Source: Bacteroidota bacterium (lineage in GTDB: Bacteria; Bacteroidota; Bacteroidia; B-17B0; Aurantibacillaceae). From it: a stretch of 64,000 nucleotides of DNA. The notes beneath the pieces were generated by a model. The model was not told the origin of the DNA, did not search any database, and saw only the letters and a program-made list of their open reading frames with translations. Shown here in pieces: positions 27,780 through 36,532 of the stretch; the stretch's first letter is position 1; each line of letters opens with the position of its first letter. The translations under genes and the position numbers were made by a program. The stretch lies in NCBI GenBank assembly GCA_013288385.1, contig JABDBZ010000001.1, forward strand, positions 45,302 through 109,301. The letters are read 5' to 3'.

Positions 27780-30212
27780 TTAAGCACTTAATAACGCAAT
27801 GCATTTATCAATTTCACGCACCAAATCATTTATTTGTTTCTTCATCTGGGTTGTTTCACTCTTCCCATCTGAATATTTCGCTAATATAACATTTTTCCTG
27901 TGACTATTCAAATCACTAACATCAATTGACTGACTATCAATATTTTGGGAAATACCTGATATTACATCATTCATTTTTAGCAATTGCGAAGCCATTTCTT
28001 CTTTCTCGGTAAGAAGTTTGAAACGTTCGTCGTTTAATGCATCTATTTGTTTAAAAAGTTTGTCGATAAAATCATCGTCTTCAACTGTACTTTTATTTGT
28101 TTTAAGGTCTTCAATTTGACTTTGGTATTCAGAAACTTTATTATTGAGACTCACTGTAGACTCATTTAATTCAGTAATAGTTGTGTGTAATAAATTGATT
28201 TCAGATAATAACGTGTTTTTTTCTGAAGTTAGAGATTCTAAATTATCTTGGAGACTATGAACCAGTTCAGAATTTTGAGATGATTCAGATACTTGTGAAC
28301 TTAAAGACTCAACTTCTGATTTTAATTTAGAAAGTTCTGCGTTAAGGGCTGAATTATTGGCAGAAATATTGGTGATCTCAAAGTTCTTGTTATTTAAAGT
28401 TTCTTTTAGATCTTCAACTTTTCCGGCATTGGTAGTTTTAGTTTCATCTAATTCAGCTTTTATAATACCAAGTTCAGACTCTAATGTTTCAACTTTTGTA
28501 AGTGCATCATCAATTTCGCTAATCAAATTAGTGTTCTCTACCAATAGTTTTTCGTATTCAATTGCATTTGCACTTATTCTTTCTTCAAATTCAGAAGCTA
28601 AAGTTGTCTTAAGAGATTCTTTTTCAGAGGTGAATGACGATCTTGCTTCATCCAGCTCATTTTCCTTGGTTGCCAATAAATTGGTTAACTCAGAAATTTG
28701 TGAAGTAAGATCGCCATTTTGAATAAATAATTGGTTAGCTTCCTCTGTTTTTGAATTTAATAATTGTTCTGTTTCTGTTTGCTGGTTACTCGCTTTCTCA
28801 ATAACAGATACCAGGTTATTGATCTCAGCATTTAATACTTCAATTTGAGCATTCAACTGACTTACTTGTTCTGTTTGAGTTAATGATTGTGATTGCTTAT
28901 AGCTTTCAAATTCGTTTGTTAATTCTGAAAATGATTTAGCACTTTCATTTAATTTTGAATTGTAATTTTGAATTTCGCAGTTAAGTGTATAGATTGCCCA
29001 GTTTTGCTCACTAACCTGAGAATTCAAATCACTTATTTCTTCTTTACTTAAATCTGCTTCTGCTTGTCCTTTGCTTAATTCATCAACTAGCTTAGAGTTT
29101 TGAGTATTTGAATGAATTACTGTATTTGAAAGTTTTTCTTCATAAGTAGTCTTCAAAGATTCTATTTCAGAATTAAACTGAGTTTGTAATTCAGATATTT
29201 GCGACTCATGACTTGAAATTAAACTTTGTTCTTTTTCGGTGAACTCAGAAGTTAAAGAAGAGATTTTTGATTCGTACGAAGATGTAATTTCTGAAACACT
29301 TGTACTTAATTGAGATTTTAATTCTCCAATTATACTTTCATAATTTGTTCTTAAATCTGTTTCGGTTGTTGTCAGTTGAGATTGTAATTCTTCTATCTTT
29401 ATATTATAAGAACTAACTAAACCAGCTCTTTCTTCTTCATGTTCAAGCTTTAAAGCACTGATTTGATTTTTATAACCGTATTCAATAGATTCAATTTTTT
29501 GTGTATAAGCACTTTCTATATTAGCGATGCTTGTTTCGTAAGTGTATTTTAAACTATTAATTTTTGTTTCACTTTCAGAAGCTGAATTACTTATTTGAGA
29601 TTCGTAACTGTTCTTTAATTCTGAAATTTGATTTTCGTATGAAGTTGTCACCGAAGTTAAAGCTTCTTCATGACTATTTAATAGGTTTAACTCTTTTTCA
29701 GCAAATGAACTTGTTATTTCGTTGATCCTGTTTTCAAACTCATCTTTTAATCCTAATTCTTTATAATGTGAACCACTTCTTAAGTCGCTGATCTGACTTT
29801 CGTAATTTTGTTTTACTTGTGCTAATTCATTTGAAGCTTCTTCTTTAACAACGTCAATTTTTGCTTCGTAACTACTTGCTATTGTTTCTAATTCAGATTT
29901 TAATGCATTTATTTCTTCAAAACGCGCATCAATTTCAGCTTGCTTTTCTTGCAATTGTTCTTTTATATTGGTGCGTAGTTCTTTGAATGATGTAATTTCA
30001 CTTTTGTATAATGTGTTATCACGTTCCATTACAGTTAACTTAGTGTTAAGCACGTCAATGTTTACATTCAGGCGTTTACAGTCTTCATCACGAAGTATTA
30101 ATTGATTTCTGTAATCGCTTAACGAACGTTTTAAGTCGTTAAATTCTTTACGTAAAGCTACGTCGCTGTCAAGCACTAATTGTAATTCAGATTTGATGTC
30201 GTTGAAACTCAT
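27780..30212 (-). CDS. Giant coiled-coil protein with hendecad repeats, upstream of zapA
   Basis: Not recognised as a whole. The chosen ATG at 30212 gives 810 residues (MSFNDIKSELQLVLDSD); an alternative start lies 39 bases upstream. There is no signal peptide or membrane segment. Residues about 10-112 are a heptad coiled coil. Residues 113-365 are 23 contiguous 11-residue units of the pattern ssYesqIseLk. Residues about 370-730 return to mostly heptad coiled coil rich in S, E, N and L. The C-terminal 50 residues include LAKYSDGKSETTQMKKQINDLVREIDKCIALLSA; the IxxLxREIDKCIALL ending is one I recall from short (about 100-residue) coiled-coil proteins encoded just upstream of zapA in other Bacteroidota. 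I infer a greatly enlarged version of that ZapB-like divisome partner. Confidence 0.75.
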   Translation of the reverse strand: MSFNDIKSELQLVLDSDVALRKEFNDLKRSLSDYRNQLILRDEDCKRLNVNIDVLNTKLTVMERDNTLYKSEITSFKELRTNIKEQLQEKQAEIDARFEEINALKSELETIASSYEAKIDVVKEEASNELAQVKQNYESQISDLRSGSHYKELGLKDEFENRINEITSSFAEKELNLLNSHEEALTSVTTSYENQISELKNSYESQISNSASESETKINSLKYTYETSIANIESAYTQKIESIEYGYKNQISALKLEHEEERAGLVSSYNIKIEELQSQLTTTETDLRTNYESIIGELKSQLSTSVSEITSSYESKISSLTSEFTEKEQSLISSHESQISELQTQFNSEIESLKTTYEEKLSNTVIHSNTQNSKLVDELSKGQAEADLSKEEISDLNSQVSEQNWAIYTLNCEIQNYNSKLNESAKSFSELTNEFESYKQSQSLTQTEQVSQLNAQIEVLNAEINNLVSVIEKASNQQTETEQLLNSKTEEANQLFIQNGDLTSQISELTNLLATKENELDEARSSFTSEKESLKTTLASEFEERISANAIEYEKLLVENTNLISEIDDALTKVETLESELGIIKAELDETKTTNAGKVEDLKETLNNKNFEITNISANNSALNAELSKLKSEVESLSSQVSESSQNSELVHSLQDNLESLTSEKNTLLSEINLLHTTITELNESTVSLNNKVSEYQSQIEDLKTNKSTVEDDDFIDKLFKQIDALNDERFKLLTEKEEMASQLLKMNDVISGISQNIDSQSIDVSDLNSHRKNVILAKYSDGKSETTQMKKQINDLVREIDKCIALLSA
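29118..29876 (-). repeat. 23 tandem hendecad (11-residue, 33-bp) coding repeats
   Basis: The translated units align without gaps: SSYEAKIDVVK, EEASNELAQVK, QNYESQISDLR, and so on through TSYENQISELK, YGYKNQISALK, SSYESKISSLT, SSHESQISELQ, to TTYEEKLSNTV. Position 3 is usually Tyr, Phe or His, position 7 is often Ile and position 10 is mostly Leu, Ile or Val. At DNA level the copies have diverged, so this is not a recent expansion. Confidence 0.85.
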
Positions 30213-30349
30213 TATTTCACGTTTTATATTTGGATAAAAATAGATATTCAATCTACTGTAAATGAATAGTTAAGCAATTATGATTACACACAGCTTTGTT
30301 AATTACTTAAAACGTTATGAGTCGTTAATTGTTAATAGTCTAACCCGAC

Positions 30350-30853
30350 TTAAAAATTAAATTGAGTGATTTTTTCGGGATAGTTGAGCTTGGTACTTTG
30401 CTCATTTGCATTGACTTCTATGCGAACAATGTTCGTTTGTTGATTGATGTGATCATAGAGTAAAGTGTTTTCTATTTCGAGAGTTTTAATGTTTTTGATT
30501 TTTTTATATTCAATATAAATCCATGCAACATCTTTCTCCAATTCAAAACCAATGAAGGTATAAAGAGATTCTTTACCATTAATTTTTAACTTCAAGTGAT
30601 TCTTTATGTAAGAATCTATCATCTTATTGAGTTCATCTTTGTTTTTTCCATTAATGAGATCAACAGGTTTGTTATTTATCTTTTTTAGAGCAGCTTCAAA
30701 ATCATTTACAAAAAGTTTTACTGAGGTTTCAAGTGATTCGGTTTTAGAATTATATTTAAAATGAGTGATGCCTAAATAAAACGGATGTAATAGTTTAAAA
30801 CCAAATAGCAAAATACTTGTTAGTGAGATTATTATTAATTTATTTCGTAACAC
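30350..30853 (-). CDS. DUF6702 family exported protein
   Basis: The 167-residue protein starts with a hydrophobic signal segment followed by HPFYLGITHFKYNSKTESLETSVKLFVNDFEAALKKI. This matches the Bacteroidota DUF6702 family, which opens with HPxYvsvTei and a beta-rich body. It ends with IVRIEVNANEQSTKLNYPEKITQFNF. Function is unknown. It is divergent from a HupE/UreJ-like gene, and an M1 peptidase lies downstream; I recall this trio together in related genomes, possibly linked to metal handling or envelope processing. Confidence 0.75.
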   Translation of the reverse strand: MLRNKLIIISLTSILLFGFKLLHPFYLGITHFKYNSKTESLETSVKLFVNDFEAALKKINNKPVDLINGKNKDELNKMIDSYIKNHLKLKINGKESLYTFIGFELEKDVAWIYIEYKKIKNIKTLEIENTLLYDHINQQTNIVRIEVNANEQSTKLNYPEKITQFNF

Positions 30854-30880
30854 TCTAGGACTTTTAGCAAAGATAATAAA

Positions 30881-31459
30881 ATGAGAGACTTTTGGTTATG
30901 GTTCAGTACAGGTGTAGAGCATATTTTAGATCTTAGCGGCTATGACCATATTTTATTTGTTGTGTTATTAGCAATTGGTTATTCATTTAAAACATGGAAA
31001 CCTTTATTGTTCATGACCACAGCTTTTACGGTTGGTCATTCTATTTCACTAGCATTAAGTGTAACTATTCAGCTAAGGATTAAACCCGAATTAATAGAAT
31101 TTTTAATTGCACTAAGTATATTTCTAACAGCAGTTTACTCCTTATTAAATAAAGAAAATAAAAACCTTAAATGGATATATATACTTATTGTGTTTTTTGG
31201 ATTAATACACGGCTTGGGCTTTTCGTTTTTATTGAAAGCTATGTTGGATAAGGAGGAGAGTGTTGTTTTTCCTTTGATCAGTTTTAATTTAGGATTGGAA
31301 GTTGGACAATTATTAATTGTATTGGGAGTTTTGATCTTAAATTTTTGCGTTGTATATATTAAGGCCATTTCGTTTCATAAATATAAAATGGTGTTGGTTG
31401 GTTTGATAGGATTGGTGGCATTAAAAATGTGTGTAGAGAGATTGATAGTGTTTTTTTAA
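30881..31459 (+). CDS. HupE/UreJ-family membrane protein
   Basis: The 192-residue protein has about six transmembrane segments and the family's histidine motifs: GVEHILDLSGYDHILFVVLLAIGY, TTAFTVGHSISLALS and FGLIHGLGFSFLL. Relatives act in nickel uptake or in hydrogenase or urease maturation, but Bacteroidota members have no hydrogenase or urease partner and their cargo is unproven. Divergent from the DUF6702 gene with 27 bases between starts, so the two probably share regulation. Confidence 0.82.
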   Translation: MRDFWLWFSTGVEHILDLSGYDHILFVVLLAIGYSFKTWKPLLFMTTAFTVGHSISLALSVTIQLRIKPELIEFLIALSIFLTAVYSLLNKENKNLKWIYILIVFFGLIHGLGFSFLLKAMLDKEESVVFPLISFNLGLEVGQLLIVLGVLILNFCVVYIKAISFHKYKMVLVGLIGLVALKMCVERLIVFF

Positions 31460-31510
31460 CCAGAGATCACGTAGAGAAAAAAACGGAGAGGTCGCAGGGC
31501 TGTGTGTCTT
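31457..31510 (+). repeat. Dispersed 'CAGAGATCxCGxAGAG' element, left copy
   Basis: The stretch containing CCAGAGATCACGTAGAG and GGAGAGGTCGCAG resembles a noncoding repeat type common in Bacteroidota intergenic DNA. A related element in opposite orientation lies at about 32594-32690, so the two lipoprotein genes are bracketed. Family identity is from memory. Confidence 0.45.
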
Positions 31511-31516
31511 TTGAAA

Positions 31517-32035
31517 CTATTGCTTTTTACCTCTGAATCTTGATACATAAGGCGAATAAAATTCTGAGGTACTTGTAATCCATTTAGTATCTAGATATAA
31601 TGAATCATTTTTAAATTGTATAGTATAACTTAAAATGTATTTATAAAGAGTACTATATATGAATTCTCCATCAGAATTAATTTTAAAGCTCCCATACCGA
31701 ATGTTTGGATCGAGAGATGAAAGATTATTAGGCAAACTAAAAACCAATGCAGAATCGTTTGATGTTAATTTTGCTATGTTACCAATTACATTGCTTAAAT
31801 AACAAGTAGTATCAATAGGAGGTGCGTAATTAGGGTATCTAACAGTCACAGTAGTTGATAAATAAGTTCCAATATAATTACCTACAAAAGAATCGCGGTA
31901 TTCAACAAAAGGAGGAGTAGTAGTTGTTGTTGTTGCTGGAGTTGCAGGCACAACTATTGTTGGTACGGTATCTTTTTTACAATTCGTAAAAGCCATTGTT
32001 ATAGCTAATGATAATATGAAAGAGCTAATTTTCAT
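31517..32035 (-). CDS. Small lipoprotein, tandem paralog A
   Basis: The 172-residue protein has a lipobox ending at Cys19 (AFTNCKKD) and a threonine/proline spacer. Its beta-rich domain has FVEYRDSFVGNYIGTY, SNVIGNIAKLTSNDSALVF and YKYILSYTIQFKNDSLYLDTKW, and ends in SRFRGKKQ. The family is not recognised; calycin-like or lipocalin-like beta domains are possible but unproven. It is a clear paralog of the gene immediately upstream (32050-32529), sharing the order of all motifs. Confidence 0.75.
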   Translation of the reverse strand: MKISSFILSLAITMAFTNCKKDTVPTIVVPATPATTTTTTPPFVEYRDSFVGNYIGTYLSTTVTVRYPNYAPPIDTTCYLSNVIGNIAKLTSNDSALVFSLPNNLSSLDPNIRYGSFKINSDGEFIYSTLYKYILSYTIQFKNDSLYLDTKWITSTSEFYSPYVSRFRGKKQ

Positions 32036-32049
32036 GAAATGATAATAAT

Positions 32050-32529
32050 TTATTGTTTCTTGCCTCTGAATCTTGATATGTAAGGATAATAATGCTGAGA
32101 GTCACCCCTCCACCACTTGGTATCTAAGTATACCGAATCGTTTTTAAATTGTAAGGTATAACTCACAATGTATTTATATGGAGTGTTGTACACAAACTTT
32201 CCATCTCCAGCAATTTTAAAATCCTGTGCAGATTGTAAATTAAAAGTTAAAGCGGAGTCGCTGGAGGTTGATTTTGTGATTTCTCCGATTACATTCTGAG
32301 AATATGAAGAATCAATCGGCTCTGCGGTATAAGGATAATAAATTATGGTTTGAGTTGTAGCGACATAAGTTCCAACATAATTACCTAAATATAAATCACG
32401 GTATTCAACAAAAGGAGTTGCATGATTTATTAGAGCTGCAGTTAGTGTTGGCCCAGTATCTTTTTTACAACTTGAATAAATTATTATTGTAATCAAAAAA
32501 AATATGAGAATAATGTTTTTCATGTTCAT
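32050..32529 (-). CDS. Small lipoprotein, tandem paralog B
   Basis: The 159-residue protein has a lipobox ending at Cys21 (YSSCKKD), a spacer shorter than in the neighbouring copy, and the same domain: FVEYRDLYLGNYVGTY, QNVIGEITKSTSSDSALTF, YKYIVSYTLQFKNDSVYLDTKW, ending SRFRGKKQ. About half the residues match paralog A by eye. The 14-base gap and common strand indicate tandem duplication within one transcription unit. Two possible ATGs lie two codons apart. Function is unknown. Confidence 0.75.
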   Translation of the reverse strand: MNMKNIILIFFLITIIIYSSCKKDTGPTLTAALINHATPFVEYRDLYLGNYVGTYVATTQTIIYYPYTAEPIDSSYSQNVIGEITKSTSSDSALTFNLQSAQDFKIAGDGKFVYNTPYKYIVSYTLQFKNDSVYLDTKWWRGDSQHYYPYISRFRGKKQ

Positions 32530-32593
32530 AATAAAGATAATAAAAATAACAGCATCTTTTATAAGTTATTCATAAGTGGAAGAGTTTGTTTTT

Positions 32594-32690
32594 TAACTGT
32601 AGAGATCGCATAACCGATGTCCAATTTCTGCGACCTCTGCGTGTTCTTTGAGCGGTTTGATGTTCTTTGCTTTCTCTGCGGTTACCACAC
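32594..32690. repeat. Dispersed 'CGCAGAGGTCGCAG' element, right copy, with internal hairpin
   Basis: On the minus strand it reads AACCGCAGAGAAAGCAAAG, then ACGCAGAGGTCGCAG. AGAGATCGCA and TGCGACCTCT within it are near-perfect inverted copies (9 of 10). GCAGAGGTCGCAG matches GGAGAGGTCGCAG of the left copy at 12 of 13 bases. It fills most of the 288-base gap before the M1 peptidase gene. Confidence 0.5.
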
Positions 32691-32817
32691 ACTGTTGAAG
32701 ATGCCTAAACCTACACCAACGGCAAATTTTTATCACTGAATTTTAGATGTAAGCCTTTGTTTTTAGGATTAATTTCTCTCAAATTTCCTTACTTTTAAGG
32801 CTTTAATTGAAATTTAC

Positions 32818-35169
32818 ATGAAGATAAAACATCTTAGTTTATTGATCGCGTTAATCCTGTCGTTAAGAACTTTTTCTCAAAACATTCAAAATAATCCACA
32901 AGCCCAACACGGCAATAAGTTTGAGCAACTCGGAACTATTTTACCAACGCCAAACGATTACCGAACAGCTTCAGGAGCTCCTGGGTCTAAGTACTGGCAA
33001 CAAAAAGCGGATTATGATATTGATGTTAATCTTGATGAAAAGAATTTTAAGATCTCAGGAACAGAATGGATCACTTATACAAACAACTCTCCTGATGTAC
33101 TAACTTATTTATGGTTGCAGTTAGACGAGAATCAACATGACCCTGAGAACAACATGAATTATATGGATGAAAGTAAGGTTAACGAAATGGGAACTGATCA
33201 ATTCATTAAGGGATTAAAACAAAAAGAAAATTTAGCCGGACTAGGTGATAAGATAGAAGAGGTAACTGATGAATTTGGTAAACCTTTAAAATATACGATC
33301 AATCAAACGATGATGCGTATTGATCTTCCAAAAGCATTAGTATCAAAAGGCAAAGTAAAATTCAAAATAAAATGGCATTATAAAATGTCAAATCGAATGG
33401 TAACCGGTGGTAGAGGTGGTTACGAATATTTTCCGGATGACGGCAATTGTTTATTTACACTTACGCAGTGGTATCCACGGATGTGTGTGTACAGCGATTT
33501 TCATGGATGGCAAAATAAACAATTCACAGGTAGAGGTGAATTTGCCTTAGCGTTTGGAAATTTTAAAGTAAAAATGACAGTGCCTGCAGATCACTTAGTG
33601 TGCGGAACAGGTGAATGTCAGAATTACCAACAGGTACTTTCAGCAGCACAATTTGCTCGTTGGCAAAAAGCACAAACAGCTACAGAGCCTATTGAAATTG
33701 GATTGCTCGCAGATGCAACCGAAGCAGAAAAAGACAAGAATACCACGGCAACAAAAACATGGATATTTAAAGCTGACAGTGTTCGTGATTTTGCCTGGGG
33801 AAGTTCACGAAAATATATTTGGGATGCAATGCCGGTTAAATGCGAAGGTAAACGCGTGATGTGTATGAGTTTTTATGGAAAAGAGGCTTATCCTTTATAT
33901 CGCAAATACTCAACAAAAGTTGTTGCGCATACAATTAAAACATATTCAAAGTATACAATTCCATATCCGTATCCGGTTGCGCAAAGTGTGGAAGCCGCCA
34001 ATGGCATGGAATACCCGATGATCTGTTTTAATTTTGGAAGAACAGAAAAAGACGGAACATATACTGAGGGAACAAAAAATGGAATGATATTAGTAATCGT
34101 TCATGAAGTTGGACATAATTTTTTTCCAATGATTATTAATAGTGATGAACGTCAGTGGACCTGGATGGATGAAGGTTTAAATACATTTGTTGAGTTTTTA
34201 ACTGAACAAGAATTTGACGTTAATTATCCTTGTCAACGCGGTCCGGCACATAAAATGGTTGATTATATGCGCTTACCAAAATCGCAATTAGAGCCAATAA
34301 TGACCAACAGCGAAAACATTTACAATTTTGGCGCAAATGCATATGGCAAACCGGCAACAGCGTTAAATGTTTTGCGTGAAACAGTAATGGGAAGAGAATT
34401 ATTTGATTATTCATTTAAAGAATATTGCAAACGTTGGGCATTTAAACATCCTGAACCGGCAGATCTTTTCAGATCGATGGAAGATGCAAGTGCTGTTGAT
34501 TTGGATTGGTTTTGGAGAGGTTGGTTTTACGATACAGATCCTGTTGATATAAGCATTGATACAGTGAGGGCGTTTAAAGTTTCGCAAGGAAAAGCTTTAG
34601 TAATTAAAATGGATACGGTAATTACGAATCCTCCAAAAAAAGATTTTGAATATATTTCGCAAATCAGAAATAAAGAAGCTGGAATAAAATCCCTAGTAGA
34701 TATTGATACAACTTTACGCGATTTTTATTACCATTATAAACCATCAACTGAAGTTGTAAAAGAAATAAAAGACCGCAACGAAAACTTTGATCTGTTGACA
34801 GATTCTGCATTTCAAAAAATGGATGGTTCTTATATATATGAGATCAAATTTTCAAACAAAGGTGGTTTGGTAATGCCAATTATTATACAGTGGATTTATG
34901 CTGATGGAAGCAAAGAGATTGAACGCATGAATGTGAATTTGTGGCGCAAGAATGAAAAAGAGGTTTATAAAACATTTTTGAAAGACAAGAAAGTAGCAGC
35001 TATTCAACTTGATCCTTTTAAAGAAACAGCTGACATTAATGAAAAAAATAATACATGGAATATAAAAGTTGAGCCAAGTAAATTTGACGTGTTTAAAGTA
35101 AAAACGACAAATATACGTGGACAAAGCAAGGGCACAAACCCAATGCAAAAAGCGAAAGAAAAAAAATAA
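32818..35169 (+). CDS. M1-family zinc metallopeptidase (aminopeptidase), exported
   Basis: The 783-residue protein has a signal peptide (to about residue 20). The gluzincin motif HEVGHN spans His429-Asn434 (zinc ligands His429 and His433, catalytic Glu430), with the third ligand Glu452 in WMDEGLN (HExxH-x18-E). NGMEYPMICFNFG stands in the position of the GAMEN aminopeptidase motif. The C-terminal half, after FWRGWFYDTDPVDISIDTV, is a beta-rich region. It is probably periplasmic or outer-membrane linked and releases N-terminal residues from peptides. It starts an operon with a DUF4258-like gene and tadA. Confidence 0.92.
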   Translation: MKIKHLSLLIALILSLRTFSQNIQNNPQAQHGNKFEQLGTILPTPNDYRTASGAPGSKYWQQKADYDIDVNLDEKNFKISGTEWITYTNNSPDVLTYLWLQLDENQHDPENNMNYMDESKVNEMGTDQFIKGLKQKENLAGLGDKIEEVTDEFGKPLKYTINQTMMRIDLPKALVSKGKVKFKIKWHYKMSNRMVTGGRGGYEYFPDDGNCLFTLTQWYPRMCVYSDFHGWQNKQFTGRGEFALAFGNFKVKMTVPADHLVCGTGECQNYQQVLSAAQFARWQKAQTATEPIEIGLLADATEAEKDKNTTATKTWIFKADSVRDFAWGSSRKYIWDAMPVKCEGKRVMCMSFYGKEAYPLYRKYSTKVVAHTIKTYSKYTIPYPYPVAQSVEAANGMEYPMICFNFGRTEKDGTYTEGTKNGMILVIVHEVGHNFFPMIINSDERQWTWMDEGLNTFVEFLTEQEFDVNYPCQRGPAHKMVDYMRLPKSQLEPIMTNSENIYNFGANAYGKPATALNVLRETVMGRELFDYSFKEYCKRWAFKHPEPADLFRSMEDASAVDLDWFWRGWFYDTDPVDISIDTVRAFKVSQGKALVIKMDTVITNPPKKDFEYISQIRNKEAGIKSLVDIDTTLRDFYYHYKPSTEVVKEIKDRNENFDLLTDSAFQKMDGSYIYEIKFSNKGGLVMPIIIQWIYADGSKEIERMNVNLWRKNEKEVYKTFLKDKKVAAIQLDPFKETADINEKNNTWNIKVEPSKFDVFKVKTTNIRGQSKGTNPMQKAKEKK

Positions 35170-35171
35170 TT

Positions 35172-35570
35172 ATGAGTTTTTGGAAAAGATTACGATTTTA
35201 TGGGATTGGTTTTGGAATAGGATTACTCATTGTTTATGCTTTGTTTGGAAACAGAAGTTGTGCTAGTCCAAACGAATTAAAAATGCGTGAACTCGTTTTT
35301 CAATATTTCAGAATGAGTGATAAGGCAAAATGTAAAATGAAGTGTCTTCGTTTGAACGAATACGTTCTTAAAATTCAGCTTCGCCATTTCGAAATTAATT
35401 ATGATTTAAGCGATGTTCACAAAACACCTTGTGGAACTTATTTTATTCAACCAAAAAAAGATCACGTAAGTGAATACAATTTTAATTTGGTGATGAATGA
35501 TTGTGATACAATTACACAAATTGACGACATCAATATATTAAAAGCAATGCCAAGTTGCACATGTCAATAG
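35172..35570 (+). CDS. DUF4258-like small membrane-anchored protein
   Basis: The 132-residue protein has one N-terminal transmembrane segment (WKRLRFYGIGFGIGLLIVYALFG) followed by a cysteine-containing soluble domain (NRSCASPNELKMRELV; KCKMKC; FEINYDLSDVHKTPCGTYFI; MPSCTCQ). The pattern resembles Bacteroidota DUF4258-type proteins encoded next to M1 peptidases, but I hold the family name loosely. It starts 2 bases after the M1 stop and overlaps tadA by 10 bases, so translation is probably coupled. Confidence 0.65.
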   Translation: MSFWKRLRFYGIGFGIGLLIVYALFGNRSCASPNELKMRELVFQYFRMSDKAKCKMKCLRLNEYVLKIQLRHFEINYDLSDVHKTPCGTYFIQPKKDHVSEYNFNLVMNDCDTITQIDDINILKAMPSCTCQ

Positions 35571-36013
35571 AGCCATTATATACTCACGAATATTTTATGA
35601 GAGAAGCTTTAAAGGAAGCCAAAAAAGCTTTTGATGCAGATGAGGTTCCTGTTGGGGCGGTTGTAGTTGCCAATAACTCGATTATTGGGAGAGCTCATAA
35701 TTTAACTGAATTATTGAAAGATGTAACGGCTCATGCTGAAATGCAAGCTATAACAAGCGCTGCGAATGCCTTGGGTGGAAAATACTTAACAGACTGCTCA
35801 ATTTATATTACGCTCGAGCCTTGTATCATGTGTGCCGGAGCTTTAGGGTGGTCGCAGATAAGTAAAATAGTTTACGGTGCAAGTGATTTGAAAAAGGGAT
35901 TTACTTTGTTAAATGAAACTGCCCTTCACCCAAAAACAGAAGTCATCAATGGTATAATGGGAGAGGAATGTAGCGATTTGTTAAAACAATTCTTCAAACA
36001 AAAACGGGGCTAA
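35561..36013 (+). CDS. tadA: tRNA(adenine34) deaminase
   Basis: Converts adenosine to inosine at the wobble position of tRNA-Arg(ACG). The 150-residue protein has the zinc deaminase motifs HAE (His58, Glu60) and PCIMC (Pro87, Cys88, Cys91), plus the N-terminal ALKEAKKAFDADEVPVGAVVV. The ATG at 35561 overlaps the end of the preceding gene by 10 bases; an in-frame TTG two codons upstream is less likely. Confidence 0.94.
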   Translation: MSIEPLYTHEYFMREALKEAKKAFDADEVPVGAVVVANNSIIGRAHNLTELLKDVTAHAEMQAITSAANALGGKYLTDCSIYITLEPCIMCAGALGWSQISKIVYGASDLKKGFTLLNETALHPKTEVINGIMGEECSDLLKQFFKQKRG

Positions 36014-36069
36014 TTATATTTTGGTATTATTTTTGCTTAAAATTGTTTAACTTTAATAAAAATAATCGC

Positions 36070-36474
36070 ATGAAAAAATTAGTAGTTTATACATTTGCAG
36101 CTTTAATTAGTTTATCATCTATTTCAAAAGCTGAGGTAACATTAATTCCAACTGAAAATCCTGCAAAAACTATTTGCATTAAAAATGGTAAGGCCGCAGA
36201 TGCTAATACGTTTTTTAGTTCAACAACAAACTTATCTTTTGAAATTTTTAAACCGGGAACAAAAGCAGAGTTTGATGCAATTGTAAATAAATTAAAAGCG
36301 ACCGATGGAGTAGAGAATTGTATTGCCGGAAAAGTAACCGGTGATTTTTATGCAATTACTTTAACGTTGAAATCAGAAAAGGATAAAGCTTGGTTTGCTA
36401 AAACATTTAAAGATGCCGGCTTGAATCATATTAAGATCAATAACAAAGAAGTTGTTGAAGTAGATAAATTATAA
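36070..36474 (+). CDS. Small exported protein with a possible HMA-like ferredoxin fold
   Basis: The 134-residue protein has a signal peptide (MKKLVVYTFAALISLSSISKA) and no lipobox. The body (FDAIVNKLKATDGVENCIAGKVTGDFYAITLTLKSEKDKAWFAKTFKDAGLNHIKINN) has the helix-strand-strand-helix rhythm of heavy-metal-associated domains but lacks the CxxC metal site; only Cys residues in ICIKNG and ENCIAG are present. Function is unknown. The ATG at 36070 starts the signal peptide. A TATTTTTG box (36028-36035) and a terminator make it a single-gene unit. Confidence 0.75.
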   Translation: MKKLVVYTFAALISLSSISKAEVTLIPTENPAKTICIKNGKAADANTFFSSTTNLSFEIFKPGTKAEFDAIVNKLKATDGVENCIAGKVTGDFYAITLTLKSEKDKAWFAKTFKDAGLNHIKINNKEVVEVDKL

Positions 36475-36495
36475 ATTTATTTTATGAATTTGAAG

Positions 36496-36526
36496 AGCCC
36501 CCAACAATCGTGTTGGGGGCTTTTTT
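36496..36526 (+). terminator. Intrinsic terminator after the small exported protein
   Basis: A perfect stem AGCCCCCAACA / TGTTGGGGGCT around ATCG is followed by six more T, 21 bases after the stop codon. Confidence 0.92.
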
Positions 36527-36532
36527 GTGAAG

